From Thermaurantimonas sp046295455 (GTDB lineage: Bacteria; Bacteroidota; Bacteroidia; Flavobacteriales; Schleiferiaceae), in assembly GCA_046295455.1 (NCBI GenBank), contig JBKBNI010000002.1:124001-188000 (forward strand): a DNA stretch of 64,000 nt, in the 5' to 3' direction. The notes under the pieces are model-generated. The model ran no database searches, was not told the DNA's origin, and was given only the letters and a program-made list of their open reading frames with translations. Below, piece by piece: positions 19,645 to 28,028 of this stretch; positions within the stretch are counted from its first letter, which is position 1, and each line of letters begins with the position of its first letter. Made by a program: the position numbers and the translations under genes.

Positions 19645-20955
19645 CTACACTACAACCTCGCCAAACAAGTCGTACTCGGTGCTTTCGGTGATTCGAACGC
19701 TGTAAAAGTCTCCTGTCCTGAGATATCCGGATGACTCTATTGGGATTAAAACCTCGTTGTCAACATCGGGTGAATCGTACTCGGTACGACCGACGAAATA
19801 TCCAGCCTCAGTGCGATCGATCAGTACACGATAAGTGGAGCCGACCTTTTGTCTGTTGAGTTGTTCAGATATGCGTTGTTGAACGGCCATGATTTCAGCA
19901 GCGCGGGCTTGTTTTACCTCCTCAGGTACATCATCAGATAAGGTGTAGGCATACGTATTCTCCTCGTGGGAATAGGTAAAGCATCCCAGCCTGTCAAATT
20001 TTGTCTCCCGGACCCATTCTTTCAGAATTTCAAAATCCTCATCTGTTTCGCCCGGATAGCCTACGATCAGTGTAGTACGAATGGCAATCCCTGGCACCTT
20101 ATGTCGCATCAGATTCAGCAGGCGATCGGTTTTCTCACGGGTAGTCCCACGGCGCATGCTCTTCAGTATGGGATCACTGATATGCTGGAGCGGAATATCC
20201 ACATAATTGCAGATTTTTGGTTCAGAAGCCATTACGTCGAGTACATCCTCCGGAAAACCCGCCGGATACAAATAATGCAGGCGAATCCACTCGATGCCCT
20301 CTACTCTGGCGAGTTCTTTCAAAAGGCGGGCAAGAGATCTCTTTTTATACAAGTCCAGCCCGTAATAGGTCAGATCCTGCGCAATCAGGATCAACTCCTT
20401 TACCCCTTTGGCTGCCAGCGCTTCGGCTTGACTTACAAGGTTTTCTATTGGGGTACTTCTATGAGCCCCTCTCATAAGGGGTATGGCACAGAAACTACAC
20501 GGCCGGTCACATCCTTCCGAAATCTTCATGTAGGCATAGTGCGTAGGAGTGGTAAGCATACGCTCGCCAAGAAGTTCTGTCTTGTAGTCCGCACCCAGCA
20601 CTTTTAGAAGCCTGGGAAGATCACGGGTACCAAAATATTGGTCCACTTCGGGAATTTCTTTTTCCAGGTCTGGCTTGTATCGTTCGCTCAGGCAGCCTGT
20701 CACAAATACTTTATCGACTTTTCCCCGTTCTTTCAAATTTACATAATGAAGTATGGTATCTATGCTTTCCTGCTTAGCATTGTTGATAAACCCGCAGGTA
20801 TTGATCACGACGATGTTCCCCTGTGAGGATTCAGGAACCACCTCTTTGCCATTGGCGCGTAACTGGCCCATAAGTACTTCACTGTCGTAAAGATTTTTTG
20901 AGCACCCGAGGGTGATCACATTGATGATGTTTTTCTTAATGCTTTTCGTCCGCAT
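19645..20955 (-). CDS. rimO: Ribosomal protein S12 methylthiotransferase
   Basis: Radical-SAM enzyme that adds a methylthio group to the conserved aspartate of ribosomal protein S12. The 436 residues hold an N-terminal UPF0004 domain with cluster cysteines (TLGCSKNLYDSE, NTCGF, TGCLSER), the radical-SAM CxxxCxxC site in GCDRPCSFC (about residue 150) and a C-terminal TRAM domain (about residues 370-436). The absence of MiaB-type features and the SKNLYDSEVLMG motif favour RimO. It overlaps trmD by 20 bases, so the two translation-related genes are coupled. Confidence 0.95.
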   Translation of the reverse strand: MRTKSIKKNIINVITLGCSKNLYDSEVLMGQLRANGKEVVPESSQGNIVVINTCGFINNAKQESIDTILHYVNLKERGKVDKVFVTGCLSERYKPDLEKEIPEVDQYFGTRDLPRLLKVLGADYKTELLGERMLTTPTHYAYMKISEGCDRPCSFCAIPLMRGAHRSTPIENLVSQAEALAAKGVKELILIAQDLTYYGLDLYKKRSLARLLKELARVEGIEWIRLHYLYPAGFPEDVLDVMASEPKICNYVDIPLQHISDPILKSMRRGTTREKTDRLLNLMRHKVPGIAIRTTLIVGYPGETDEDFEILKEWVRETKFDRLGCFTYSHEENTYAYTLSDDVPEEVKQARAAEIMAVQQRISEQLNRQKVGSTYRVLIDRTEAGYFVGRTEYDSPDVDNEVLIPIESSGYLRTGDFYSVRITESTEYDLFGEVVV

Positions 20956-21646
20956 GTTGTGATTCGGTAAATTTGTTGTATAAGTCTGGTCTTCGTTCGC
21001 GTGTTCGTTGCAAAGATTGATCTAGTCTCCACTGTTCAATGCGTGCCTGATGTCCGCTAAGCAATACATCGGGTACTTTAAATCCTTTAAATTCAGGAGG
21101 TCGGGTATAGACAGGTGGAGCCAGCAGTCCATCCTGAAATGTATCGGTCAGAGCAGAGGTCTCATCGTTGAGCACGCCCGGAATCAGCCTTATGACTGCA
21201 TCAGCAACTACGGCAGCCGCTAACTCTCCTCCTGATATTACATAGTCTCCGATGGATAACTCGAGCGTGATTAGCATATCGCGCACTCTCTGGTCCACCC
21301 CTTTGTAATGGCCGCAAATGATCATCAGGTTTTGCAGCAGCGATAGCCGGTTAGCCATGGGCTGATCAAACCTTTGCCCGTCAGGGGTCATGTAGATGAC
21401 TTCATCATAGGTGCGCTGTGATTTGAGTTGAGATATAAGATTGTAAATCGGCTCGATCATCATTACCATGCCTGCACCTCCGCCATATTGATAATCATCG
21501 ACTTGCTTGTGCTTACCGATTCCCATAGATCGCAGATCGTGCAGGATGATCTCCGCGCGGCCATTCTCTTGTGCCCGTTTCAGGATGCTGTGGCTGAAAG
21601 GACCTGCCAGCAATTCCGGATGTAGAGTGATGATGTCTATTCTCAT
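20936..21646 (-). CDS. trmD: tRNA (guanine-37-N1)-methyltransferase
   Basis: SPOUT-class methyltransferase that makes m1G37 in tRNAs and prevents frameshifting. The 236 residues begin MRIDIITLHPELL and include YQYGGGAGMVM, the knot region ICGHYKGVDQRV and ISGGELAAAVVADAVIRLIPGVL, all diagnostic of TrmD. The gene overlaps rimO by 20 bases. The 174-base gap upstream separates it from the PAP2 gene, and I found no clear promoter motif in it. Usual companions rimM, rpsP and rplS are not adjacent. Confidence 0.95.
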   Translation of the reverse strand: MRIDIITLHPELLAGPFSHSILKRAQENGRAEIILHDLRSMGIGKHKQVDDYQYGGGAGMVMMIEPIYNLISQLKSQRTYDEVIYMTPDGQRFDQPMANRLSLLQNLMIICGHYKGVDQRVRDMLITLELSIGDYVISGGELAAAVVADAVIRLIPGVLNDETSALTDTFQDGLLAPPVYTRPPEFKGFKVPDVLLSGHQARIEQWRLDQSLQRTRERRPDLYNKFTESQHADEKH

Positions 21647-21820
21647 TGTTGTGACTCTCTCAACGATTGAAAAATGGCAAATGGGGTTTAACTTTTACAA
21701 AAATGGGCACACTCGAGTTTGGGTTACTAAAATAAATGTTGTACCAGGCTTTTGAAAGGCACTCATTGATAAATGGATTGAAAAACGCATTTGTTTAAAA
21801 CCATGTTTTCGTTTTAATCG

Positions 21821-22393
21821 TTATGAGTGTCCCAAAACAAGGTGTCTTCCCCTCAATCCAATGAACACCCCTATCGTGCCTCCAAACACTGCTCCGAAAA
21901 ACACATCTGTCGGATAGTGTACACCGAGATACACTCTGCTGTAACTAACGATGGCAGCCCAAAGGAGCAAAAGAGCTGTCCACCTACATCTTTTTAAAAA
22001 TACCACCGTAACCAGCCCTGCAAGCATAAAGCTATTGGCTGCGTGGCTTGAGATGAATCCATACAGACCTCCGCATCCACCCGGCAACCGCAAGAGCTCA
22101 TTCAGTCCGGGGACATGACAGGGTCGCAACCTTTTAAACACATTTTTAAAAAGCCAGACAGATCCTGCATCGCTCAGAATCAATCCTATAACTGCGAGCA
22201 CCACAAAGACCAAAAAACCCCTTCTGCCGGCAGCTTTCCAGATCCATCCTACCAGTACGGCATACAAGGGCAACCAGCTCCACTTGCCTGACACGAAGAG
22301 CCAAAAAGAATCCATCGCCGGTGTGCCGCTGCCGTTTACAGCATGCAGCAGAGCTTCATCGCCCTTTATAAACCATTCCCACCAGTCAGTCAT
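21821..22393 (-). CDS. PAP2-family membrane phosphatase
   Basis: A 190-residue integral membrane protein with about five or six helices. The three PAP2 motifs are seen in order: KNVFKRLRP (KxxxxxxRP), SSHAANSF (a variant of PSGH with Ser for Pro and Ala for the last residue, the catalytic His kept) and SRVYLGVHYPTD (SRxxxxxHxxxD). Such enzymes dephosphorylate undecaprenyl pyrophosphate or phosphatidate. The start overlaps the end of obgE by 8 bases. Substrate is not known. Confidence 0.88.
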   Translation of the reverse strand: MTDWWEWFIKGDEALLHAVNGSGTPAMDSFWLFVSGKWSWLPLYAVLVGWIWKAAGRRGFLVFVVLAVIGLILSDAGSVWLFKNVFKRLRPCHVPGLNELLRLPGGCGGLYGFISSHAANSFMLAGLVTVVFLKRCRWTALLLLWAAIVSYSRVYLGVHYPTDVFFGAVFGGTIGVFIGLRGRHLVLGHS

Positions 22394-23378
22394 GAATCAG
22401 TTTCCAGAGTTTGTCTTTCAATAGATCCAGATTCCATTGAGCCACGGATGAGATAAGTATGTGGTCAATATTCTTAGGCACTCTTCGGTATAAATTTTTC
22501 ATTCCAGCCTCATCGAGCAAATCGCATTTTGTAATCGCCAGTAAGCGACGCTTATCCAGCAACTCGGGATTGTATTTCTTTAGTTCGTTGAGCAATATTT
22601 TGAATTCTTGGGAGATGCTCTGGCTTGTTGCCGGTATCATAAAGAGCAACACACTATTGCGCTCAATATGTCTGAGAAATCGGTGTCCCAGCCCCCGGCC
22701 TTCCGCAGCACCCTCAATGATTCCCGGAATATCGGCCATCACAAATGACTTAAAGTCTCTGTAAGCTACAATACCGAGATTGGGCACTAAGGTCGTAAAC
22801 GGATAATCTGCGATCTCCGGCTTGGCTGCCGTGATAGTAGCCAGCAAGGTAGACTTTCCGGCGTTGGGAAAACCTACCAAACCAACATCTGCAAGAACTT
22901 TCAGTTCCAGAATTCTCCAGCCTTCCTGACCGGGCTCTCCGGGCTGAGCATATCGGGGTGTCTGGTTCGTCGCGGATTTAAAATGCGTATTCCCCAGCCC
23001 TCCCCGGCCTCCATACATTACGATGAACTCCTGGTCCGGCTCCACGAGTTCGGCCAGTATTTGGCCGGTTTCAGGATCTTTTACAACCGTCCCGACGGGT
23101 ACTTCCACTACCACGTCCTTGCCCTGCCGACCTGTACAGTTGTTGGATGATCCATTTTCTCCGGCTTCTGCCTTGATGTGTTTTTGATATTTGAGGTGTA
23201 GCAATGTCCACAGTTGAGGATTGGCGCGAAGGATTACATGCCCTCCCCGGCCACCGTCACCGCCGTCCGGTCCACCTTTAGGTACATATTTGGCACGGCG
23301 TAGGTGTGCCGAACCGGCTCCTCCCTTGCCGCTTTCAAACCATATTTTTACGTAATCCACAAAGTTGGAATTCGACAT
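22386..23378 (-). CDS. obgE: Obg family GTPase
   Basis: Ribosome-associated GTPase needed for 50S maturation, 330 residues. The N-terminal Obg domain is glycine rich (FESGKGGAGS, GGDGGRGGHV). The G domain follows with G1 GFPNAGKST, the switch region YPFTTLVPNLG, G3 DIPGIIEGA and G4 TKCD. It lacks the C-terminal OCT extension found in some Gram-positive members, which is usual for Bacteroidota. It is first in the obgE-PAP2 pair, reading away from the long intergenic region that also precedes purK. Confidence 0.95.
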   Translation of the reverse strand: MSNSNFVDYVKIWFESGKGGAGSAHLRRAKYVPKGGPDGGDGGRGGHVILRANPQLWTLLHLKYQKHIKAEAGENGSSNNCTGRQGKDVVVEVPVGTVVKDPETGQILAELVEPDQEFIVMYGGRGGLGNTHFKSATNQTPRYAQPGEPGQEGWRILELKVLADVGLVGFPNAGKSTLLATITAAKPEIADYPFTTLVPNLGIVAYRDFKSFVMADIPGIIEGAAEGRGLGHRFLRHIERNSVLLFMIPATSQSISQEFKILLNELKKYNPELLDKRRLLAITKCDLLDEAGMKNLYRRVPKNIDHILISSVAQWNLDLLKDKLWKLIHD

Positions 23379-23624
23379 AAGTTATTGGCTATCTGAATCG
23401 TAGGTATTAAAAAAGTGACACGCAAGGTACACAATCAATGGATTTTGATTTGTTAACGAAAAATTGATATATACTATCACGGCTGAACATTGTGTCCCCG
23501 GATTTTTCCAAAAAAAACATTGTCTAAAACCCGCAGAAGGCTACATATATTTTCTGTCTGTTTCGAGCAATGGCACCCGTCCGTATGCCCCTTTTGTTTT
23601 TGATTAAACAGCAACTAAAAAGGG

Positions 23625-23865
23625 TTGATATACAAAAACATACATGTACAAACATGCTGGTATACGCGTGTGTGATAATTTCCGTATCTGCTCATTTGGA
23701 CCGATTTCGGGAGTATGGCTGCAGCTGTCCTGCGCATTCGTCGGACCCATTGCAATGTCCGAAAGTACTATGTAGTGATCCAGTCTAATTGATTTCAGAG
23801 CAGAATACTCCAGTGGAGAGCCCTGTTGCGGGTGGATGCACCGACCATATCGGACGGTCGGAAAC
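23625..23865 (+). ncRNA. Candidate structured RNA upstream of purK (possible 6S-like RNA)
   Basis: Several complementary segments are seen here. TATAC 23629-23633 pairs with GTATA 23660-23664, around a CATGT/ACATG hairpin. GTATCTGCTC 23684-23693 pairs with GAGCAGAATAC 23798-23808 with one bulge. Inside it, TTTCGG 23705-23710 pairs with CCGAAA 23759-23764, with CGGAC/GTCCG as an alternative. CCGACC 23841-23846 pairs with GGTCGG 23856-23861. The long closing helix, asymmetric open region and inner stem are loosely like 6S RNA, and a 6S gene next to purK is known in cyanobacteria. No promoter or terminator is clear, and strand is assumed. The identity is a hypothesis. Confidence 0.28.
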
Positions 23866-23904
23866 CAAAAAATTTCATCGATTTTCATCATCAAAAGCTT
23901 GCTT

Positions 23905-23912
23905 TACCTTTG
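23905..23912 (+). promoter_or_regulatory. Bacteroidota -7 promoter motif (TACCTTTG) before purK
   Basis: TACCTTTG matches TAnnTTTG and lies 50 bases before the purK ATG. Because it is downstream of the folded region at 23625-23865, that region would not be part of the purK leader. Confidence 0.55.
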
Positions 23913-23962
23913 ACCGGGTTTTTTTTTGATTTTAGACGAAAAAGCTAAAGTTTTGAATCTCA

Positions 23963-25129
23963 ATGACCATCATGCACCCTTTCTTTTCGACCCATCGCAA
24001 AATAGGCATCCTCGGTGGCGGGCAGCTCGGCAAGATGCTCGCCTTGGCCGCGGCTCCATGGGATCTGCATCTCAAAATACTCGACCCGTCGGCCGACGCC
24101 CCCGCACGGCATTTTGTCAAAGAATTTCAGGTCGGTGATTTTCGTGATTACGACACGGTACTGCAATTCGGCAGCGATTGTGAAGTCCTTACTATCGAAA
24201 TTGAAGATGTCAATACCGATGCGCTTTGCGCCCTTCAACAACAAGGAAAGAAAATATTCCCTCAGCCTGAGATCATTGAGATTTTTCAGGACAAAACACT
24301 TCAGAAAAAGTTTTATTCCGAAAACCACTTTCCAACCTCACCTTACCTCACCTTTGGTGACAAACAGCAACTCTTGGAGTATCTGACGTCTGATAATGGA
24401 ACTTTTCCCAAGGTCTGGAAGGCTGCCAGAGGCGGGTTTGACGGTCGCGGGGTAGCCAAACTTCGTTCCCTTGCCGATACTGCAGGACTACAAGATTCCG
24501 CTTGCATCCTGGAGGAGCACGTGGATATATGGGCGGAGACTGCTGTAATCGTACATCGCAATGCACAAGGTCAGGTCGTCAGCCAGCCTATGGTGCAGAT
24601 GGAATTCCATCCCGAAGCCCACTTTGTCGAGCTTGTATTTGCACCATCTGTCCTTGATCATTCGACCGAGCTGAAGTGCATGGATATAGCCACACGGCTC
24701 GTCGAAAAACTCAACCTGGTAGGCACGCTGGCAGTAGAATTTTTCATCACACCCAATCGCGAAATCTTGATCAATGAAGCAGCCCCTCGGGTGCACAATT
24801 CAGGGCATCTCACCATCGAAGCCGTCGCCTCCTCTCAGTTTGAACAGCACATAAGAGCCATCACAGGCCTTCACCCCGGTGCAAACCATCTCTTGTTTCA
24901 CGCTGCAATGCTCAATCTTACGGGACACCCAAAATATGAAGGCAGCGTATTGTATGAAGGAGCCGAACGCATCTTGTCCATGCCCATGGTATTCATGCAT
25001 CTGTATGGAAAACCGAGAACCAAACCTTATCGCAAGATGGGTCATATCACCGCAATCGGCGACGATGTACACCTGCTTATTGCCAAGATTAAATCAATTA
25101 AAGACCTGATTAACGTGATTTCTTATTAA
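23963..25129 (+). CDS. purK: N5-carboxyaminoimidazole ribonucleotide synthase
   Basis: ATP-grasp enzyme of purine synthesis that carboxylates AIR to N5-CAIR using ATP and bicarbonate. The 388 residues start with a Rossmann-like GILGGGQLGKMLALAA. ATP-grasp features follow: WKAARGGFDGRGV, ILEEHVDIWAE and the metal-binding INEAAPRVHNSGH. ATG 23963 is used; ATG 23972 would remove only three residues. purE is not adjacent. Arginase follows 14 bases downstream. Confidence 0.95.
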   Translation: MTIMHPFFSTHRKIGILGGGQLGKMLALAAAPWDLHLKILDPSADAPARHFVKEFQVGDFRDYDTVLQFGSDCEVLTIEIEDVNTDALCALQQQGKKIFPQPEIIEIFQDKTLQKKFYSENHFPTSPYLTFGDKQQLLEYLTSDNGTFPKVWKAARGGFDGRGVAKLRSLADTAGLQDSACILEEHVDIWAETAVIVHRNAQGQVVSQPMVQMEFHPEAHFVELVFAPSVLDHSTELKCMDIATRLVEKLNLVGTLAVEFFITPNREILINEAAPRVHNSGHLTIEAVASSQFEQHIRAITGLHPGANHLLFHAAMLNLTGHPKYEGSVLYEGAERILSMPMVFMHLYGKPRTKPYRKMGHITAIGDDVHLLIAKIKSIKDLINVISY

Positions 25130-25143
25130 CTTTTATTTTTTTT

Positions 25144-26094
25144 ATGGCCAAGCGAAAAATACGACTTATAAGCATCATGAGTGAGCTTGGTGCCGGTACC
25201 CGTGGGGCAAGCCTGGGGCTCGACGCCATGCGCATCGCTTCCTTTAAGTTAAATCCCAAATTCTTTAAAAAATATAAGGTCGAAGAGGTCAAGCACCTCA
25301 ACAACATGCTCTTTGAAGAAGATAATACGCCGTATGCCAAACGCCTGGACGGCATCGTAACGGTGTATCAGCGCATCGAGGAGAAACTCGTTGAAATACT
25401 CGAAAACGGTTATTTCCCCATAGTCATTTCAGGCGACCACAGCAATGCCGGTGGCACCATCGCCGGAATCAAAAGTGCCTTTCCAGATAAGCGACTGGGA
25501 GTGATTTGGATCGATGCACATGCTGATCTCCACTCTCCCTACACTTCTCCATCGGGCAATGTACACGGCATGCCCCTCGCAACAGCCCTGAGCGAAGACA
25601 ATCTCGACTGTAAACTCAAAAAAGTACCCGAAAGCACCCTGCAATATTGGAATCAACTGAAGGGCAAATCTCCTAGAATCCAATACAGCGACTTAGTATT
25701 CATCGCCCTTCGCAGCACCGAAATGCCCGAGGACTACCTGATATTGCGAAATAAAATTCCTGTCATAAAAGTTTCTGAAGTTCGCGAAAAAGGACCTGTG
25801 CGTGCAGCCGAAAAAGCGCTTCAGTACCTCGCTGACTGCGATATAATTTATATTTCTTTTGATGTGGACAGCATGGACCCCAGCGTGTCCCGAGGCACAG
25901 GCACACCGGTACCGGGTGGCCTCTATGAAGAGGAAGCTACAGCCATCATCAACCGCCTGCTGGAAGATCCCAGAGTGGTATGCCTGGAGTTTACAGAGAT
26001 CAATCCGGTGCTCGACGATAAAGGTAACGCCATGGGCGAGGCGGCATTTCGCATCCTTTCTACCATCGTCGAAACAATTAAGCTAAATAATTAA
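25144..26094 (+). CDS. Arginase family protein with intact metal site
   Basis: A 316-residue ureohydrolase, probably arginase (arginine to ornithine and urea). The binuclear manganese ligands are complete: SGDHSNAGG (motif 1), IDAHADLHSPYTSPSGNVHG (motif 2) and SFDVDSMDP (motif 3). The SPSGNVHGMP region matches the guanidinium-binding loop of true arginases better than that of agmatinases. It sits between purK and argS. It contrasts with a second arginase-fold protein at 61802-62986 that has lost several ligands. Confidence 0.9.
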   Translation: MAKRKIRLISIMSELGAGTRGASLGLDAMRIASFKLNPKFFKKYKVEEVKHLNNMLFEEDNTPYAKRLDGIVTVYQRIEEKLVEILENGYFPIVISGDHSNAGGTIAGIKSAFPDKRLGVIWIDAHADLHSPYTSPSGNVHGMPLATALSEDNLDCKLKKVPESTLQYWNQLKGKSPRIQYSDLVFIALRSTEMPEDYLILRNKIPVIKVSEVREKGPVRAAEKALQYLADCDIIYISFDVDSMDPSVSRGTGTPVPGGLYEEEATAIINRLLEDPRVVCLEFTEINPVLDDKGNAMGEAAFRILSTIVETIKLNN

Positions 26095-26248
26095 TTACAA
26101 TGTTTTTTGTGTACTGTAGCTTTATTGAATTATGAATATATGTCTCTTTCTCATTCGCTGTCCTAATCTGAACCAAAACATGTCTTCATTTAATGAAATT
26201 CTTTTAAACCTCACCTCCAAATTGCTCTGAAAAAAGAAAACATCGAAA

Positions 26249-28021
26249 ATGAACGAACTCAAAAATACCCTCTCTGCATTACTGCATCAGATACTACGGG
26301 ACGATTATGGTGCTGATACCCCTGCGGCTGACCTCCAGCCCACCCGCCGGGAATTTGAAGGGGATCTCACCTTCACTGTATTTCCTCTGGTAAAGATTGT
26401 GCGCAAAAGTCCGGAACAACTCGGACAGGAAATTGGCCAAAGGCTCCTACAGGCCGCACCACATCTGGTCGAAGGGTTCAATGTGATTAAAGGTTTTCTG
26501 AATATTTCCATTCGAAAAGCATATTTCTACAACACGCTGCTCCGGAAGTATAAAACCGGTAAATGGATTGAACCGTCGGCTGAGCCGATGCACATTATGA
26601 TCGAGTATTCGTCTCCCAATACCAACAAACCCCTGCACCTTGGCCATATCCGAAACTGTCTGCTAGGTTGGTCTGTCTCACGACTGTTCGAAGCCTTAGG
26701 ACACACCGTGTATCGGGTTCAAATCATCAACGACCGGGGAATCCACATTTGTAAATCCATGGTCGCCTGGCTGAAATTTGGAAACGGAAGCACGCCGGAG
26801 TCCACCGGCATTAAGGGAGACCACTTTGTGGGCGACTACTATGTGCTGTTTGAAAAAGAGTACAAAAAGCAGGTCCAGGAGCTGATGGCCCGGGGCTACA
26901 CCGAAGAAAAAGCCAAAGAAGAGGCACCCATCATGCTAGAAGCCAGGGAAATGCTGATAAAATGGGAGCAAAATGACCCCGAAACCATAGCCCTCTGGAG
27001 TAAAATGAACTCCTGGGTTTACAGTGGGTTTGACCGTACATATGCCCGTTTAGGTGTAAGCTTTCACAAAGACTACTATGAAAGCGACACGTATAAGTTG
27101 GGCAAAGACATCCTCTCCGAGGGGCTCCGCAGAGGAATCTTTTACCGAAAGGAAGATGGATCGGTCTGGATCGATCTCACTTCTGAAAATCTCGATCATA
27201 AGCTGCTCCTCCGTAGAGACGGCACCTCCGTGTACATCACTCAGGATATTGGCACTGCCGTTGCCCGATTTGAAGAATTTCCCATTCAGAAGCTCATTTA
27301 CACCGTTGCCAACGAGCAGGATTACCACTTCAAGGTGCTCTTTCTGATTCTGAAAAAGCTGGGGTATCCCTGGGCAGACCAACTCTATCACCTCAGCTAT
27401 GGAATGGTAGAGCTGCCCCACGGTCGGATGAAGAGCCGCGAGGGTACTGTCGTGGATGCAGATGACCTCCTCGATGAGATGGAAAAAACCAGTGCTCTCC
27501 TCACAGCCCAGCTTGGCAAGGCCGAAGGACTTCCCGAAGAAGAAAAGCAAAGCTTGTACACTGCCATAGGCCATGGGGCTTTAAAATACTTTATTCTGAA
27601 AGTGGACCCCCGGAAAAAAATGATTTTTAATCCCGAGGAATCCATTGATTTCAATGGCAATACCGGCCCGTTTATCCAATACACCCATGCCCGCATCAAC
27701 TCCCTCCTACAGCGTGCCGGAGATGTGACCATCCCGGAAATGCCCTCAGAATTTTATCCAGAGGAATTTAATCTAATCAAGTCCCTGCTCCTCTTCTCTG
27801 ACACGGTACACAAGGCCGCCGGCGAATACAACCCATCCGAACTGGCCATTTATCTCTACGAAGTCGCTCGGTCTTACAACGCAATGTATCAGAAATACAG
27901 CATTCTCTCTGCTGAATCAGAAGAGAAAAAAAATCTGCGTGTATTTTTAAGTCGTGCCACTAAAGAAATATTGAAGCTGGGACTTGATTTACTAGGAATC
28001 AAAGCGCCTGAAAGAATGTAA
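26249..28021 (+). CDS. argS: Arginyl-tRNA synthetase
   Basis: Class I aminoacyl-tRNA synthetase of 590 residues. An N-terminal tRNA-recognition domain (Arg_tRNA_synt_N, about residues 1-90) precedes the catalytic core with the HIGH-type motif HLGHIRN (about residue 131), preceded by EYSSPNTNKPLH. The KMSKS-equivalent is the ArgRS-type GRMKSREG (about residue 392). The C-terminal anticodon-binding DALR domain ends with LDLLGIKAPERM. A 154-base gap separates it from arginase. It is convergent with the PAS gene that ends 7 bases downstream. Confidence 0.96.
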   Translation: MNELKNTLSALLHQILRDDYGADTPAADLQPTRREFEGDLTFTVFPLVKIVRKSPEQLGQEIGQRLLQAAPHLVEGFNVIKGFLNISIRKAYFYNTLLRKYKTGKWIEPSAEPMHIMIEYSSPNTNKPLHLGHIRNCLLGWSVSRLFEALGHTVYRVQIINDRGIHICKSMVAWLKFGNGSTPESTGIKGDHFVGDYYVLFEKEYKKQVQELMARGYTEEKAKEEAPIMLEAREMLIKWEQNDPETIALWSKMNSWVYSGFDRTYARLGVSFHKDYYESDTYKLGKDILSEGLRRGIFYRKEDGSVWIDLTSENLDHKLLLRRDGTSVYITQDIGTAVARFEEFPIQKLIYTVANEQDYHFKVLFLILKKLGYPWADQLYHLSYGMVELPHGRMKSREGTVVDADDLLDEMEKTSALLTAQLGKAEGLPEEEKQSLYTAIGHGALKYFILKVDPRKKMIFNPEESIDFNGNTGPFIQYTHARINSLLQRAGDVTIPEMPSEFYPEEFNLIKSLLLFSDTVHKAAGEYNPSELAIYLYEVARSYNAMYQKYSILSAESEEKKNLRVFLSRATKEILKLGLDLLGIKAPERM

Positions 28022-28028
28022 AGGTTAT

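Larger units (their letters stand above)
23379..23962. other. 584-base intergenic region between divergent obgE and purK
   Basis: This is the only stretch over 300 bases without a protein gene. I see no open frame with family similarity; a 96-codon frame on the - strand has a composition unlike the neighbours. The middle part, about 23625-23865, contains several strong inverted repeats (see the separate RNA entry). The right end holds a -7 promoter motif for purK. Nothing recognisable is seen in 23379-23600 apart from AT-rich DNA that should include the obgE promoter. Confidence 0.6.

Noticed and set aside
19966..20607. 213-codon open frame opposite rimO
   Set aside because: It is within rimO, which has all radical-SAM motifs; no family similarity seen in the opposite frame.
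23604..23894. 96-codon open frame on the - strand in the obgE-purK gap
   Set aside because: No signal peptide, domain or convincing start context, and its sequence is Cys/Pro/Arg/Ile mixed without a pattern. The same bases form paired RNA segments instead.
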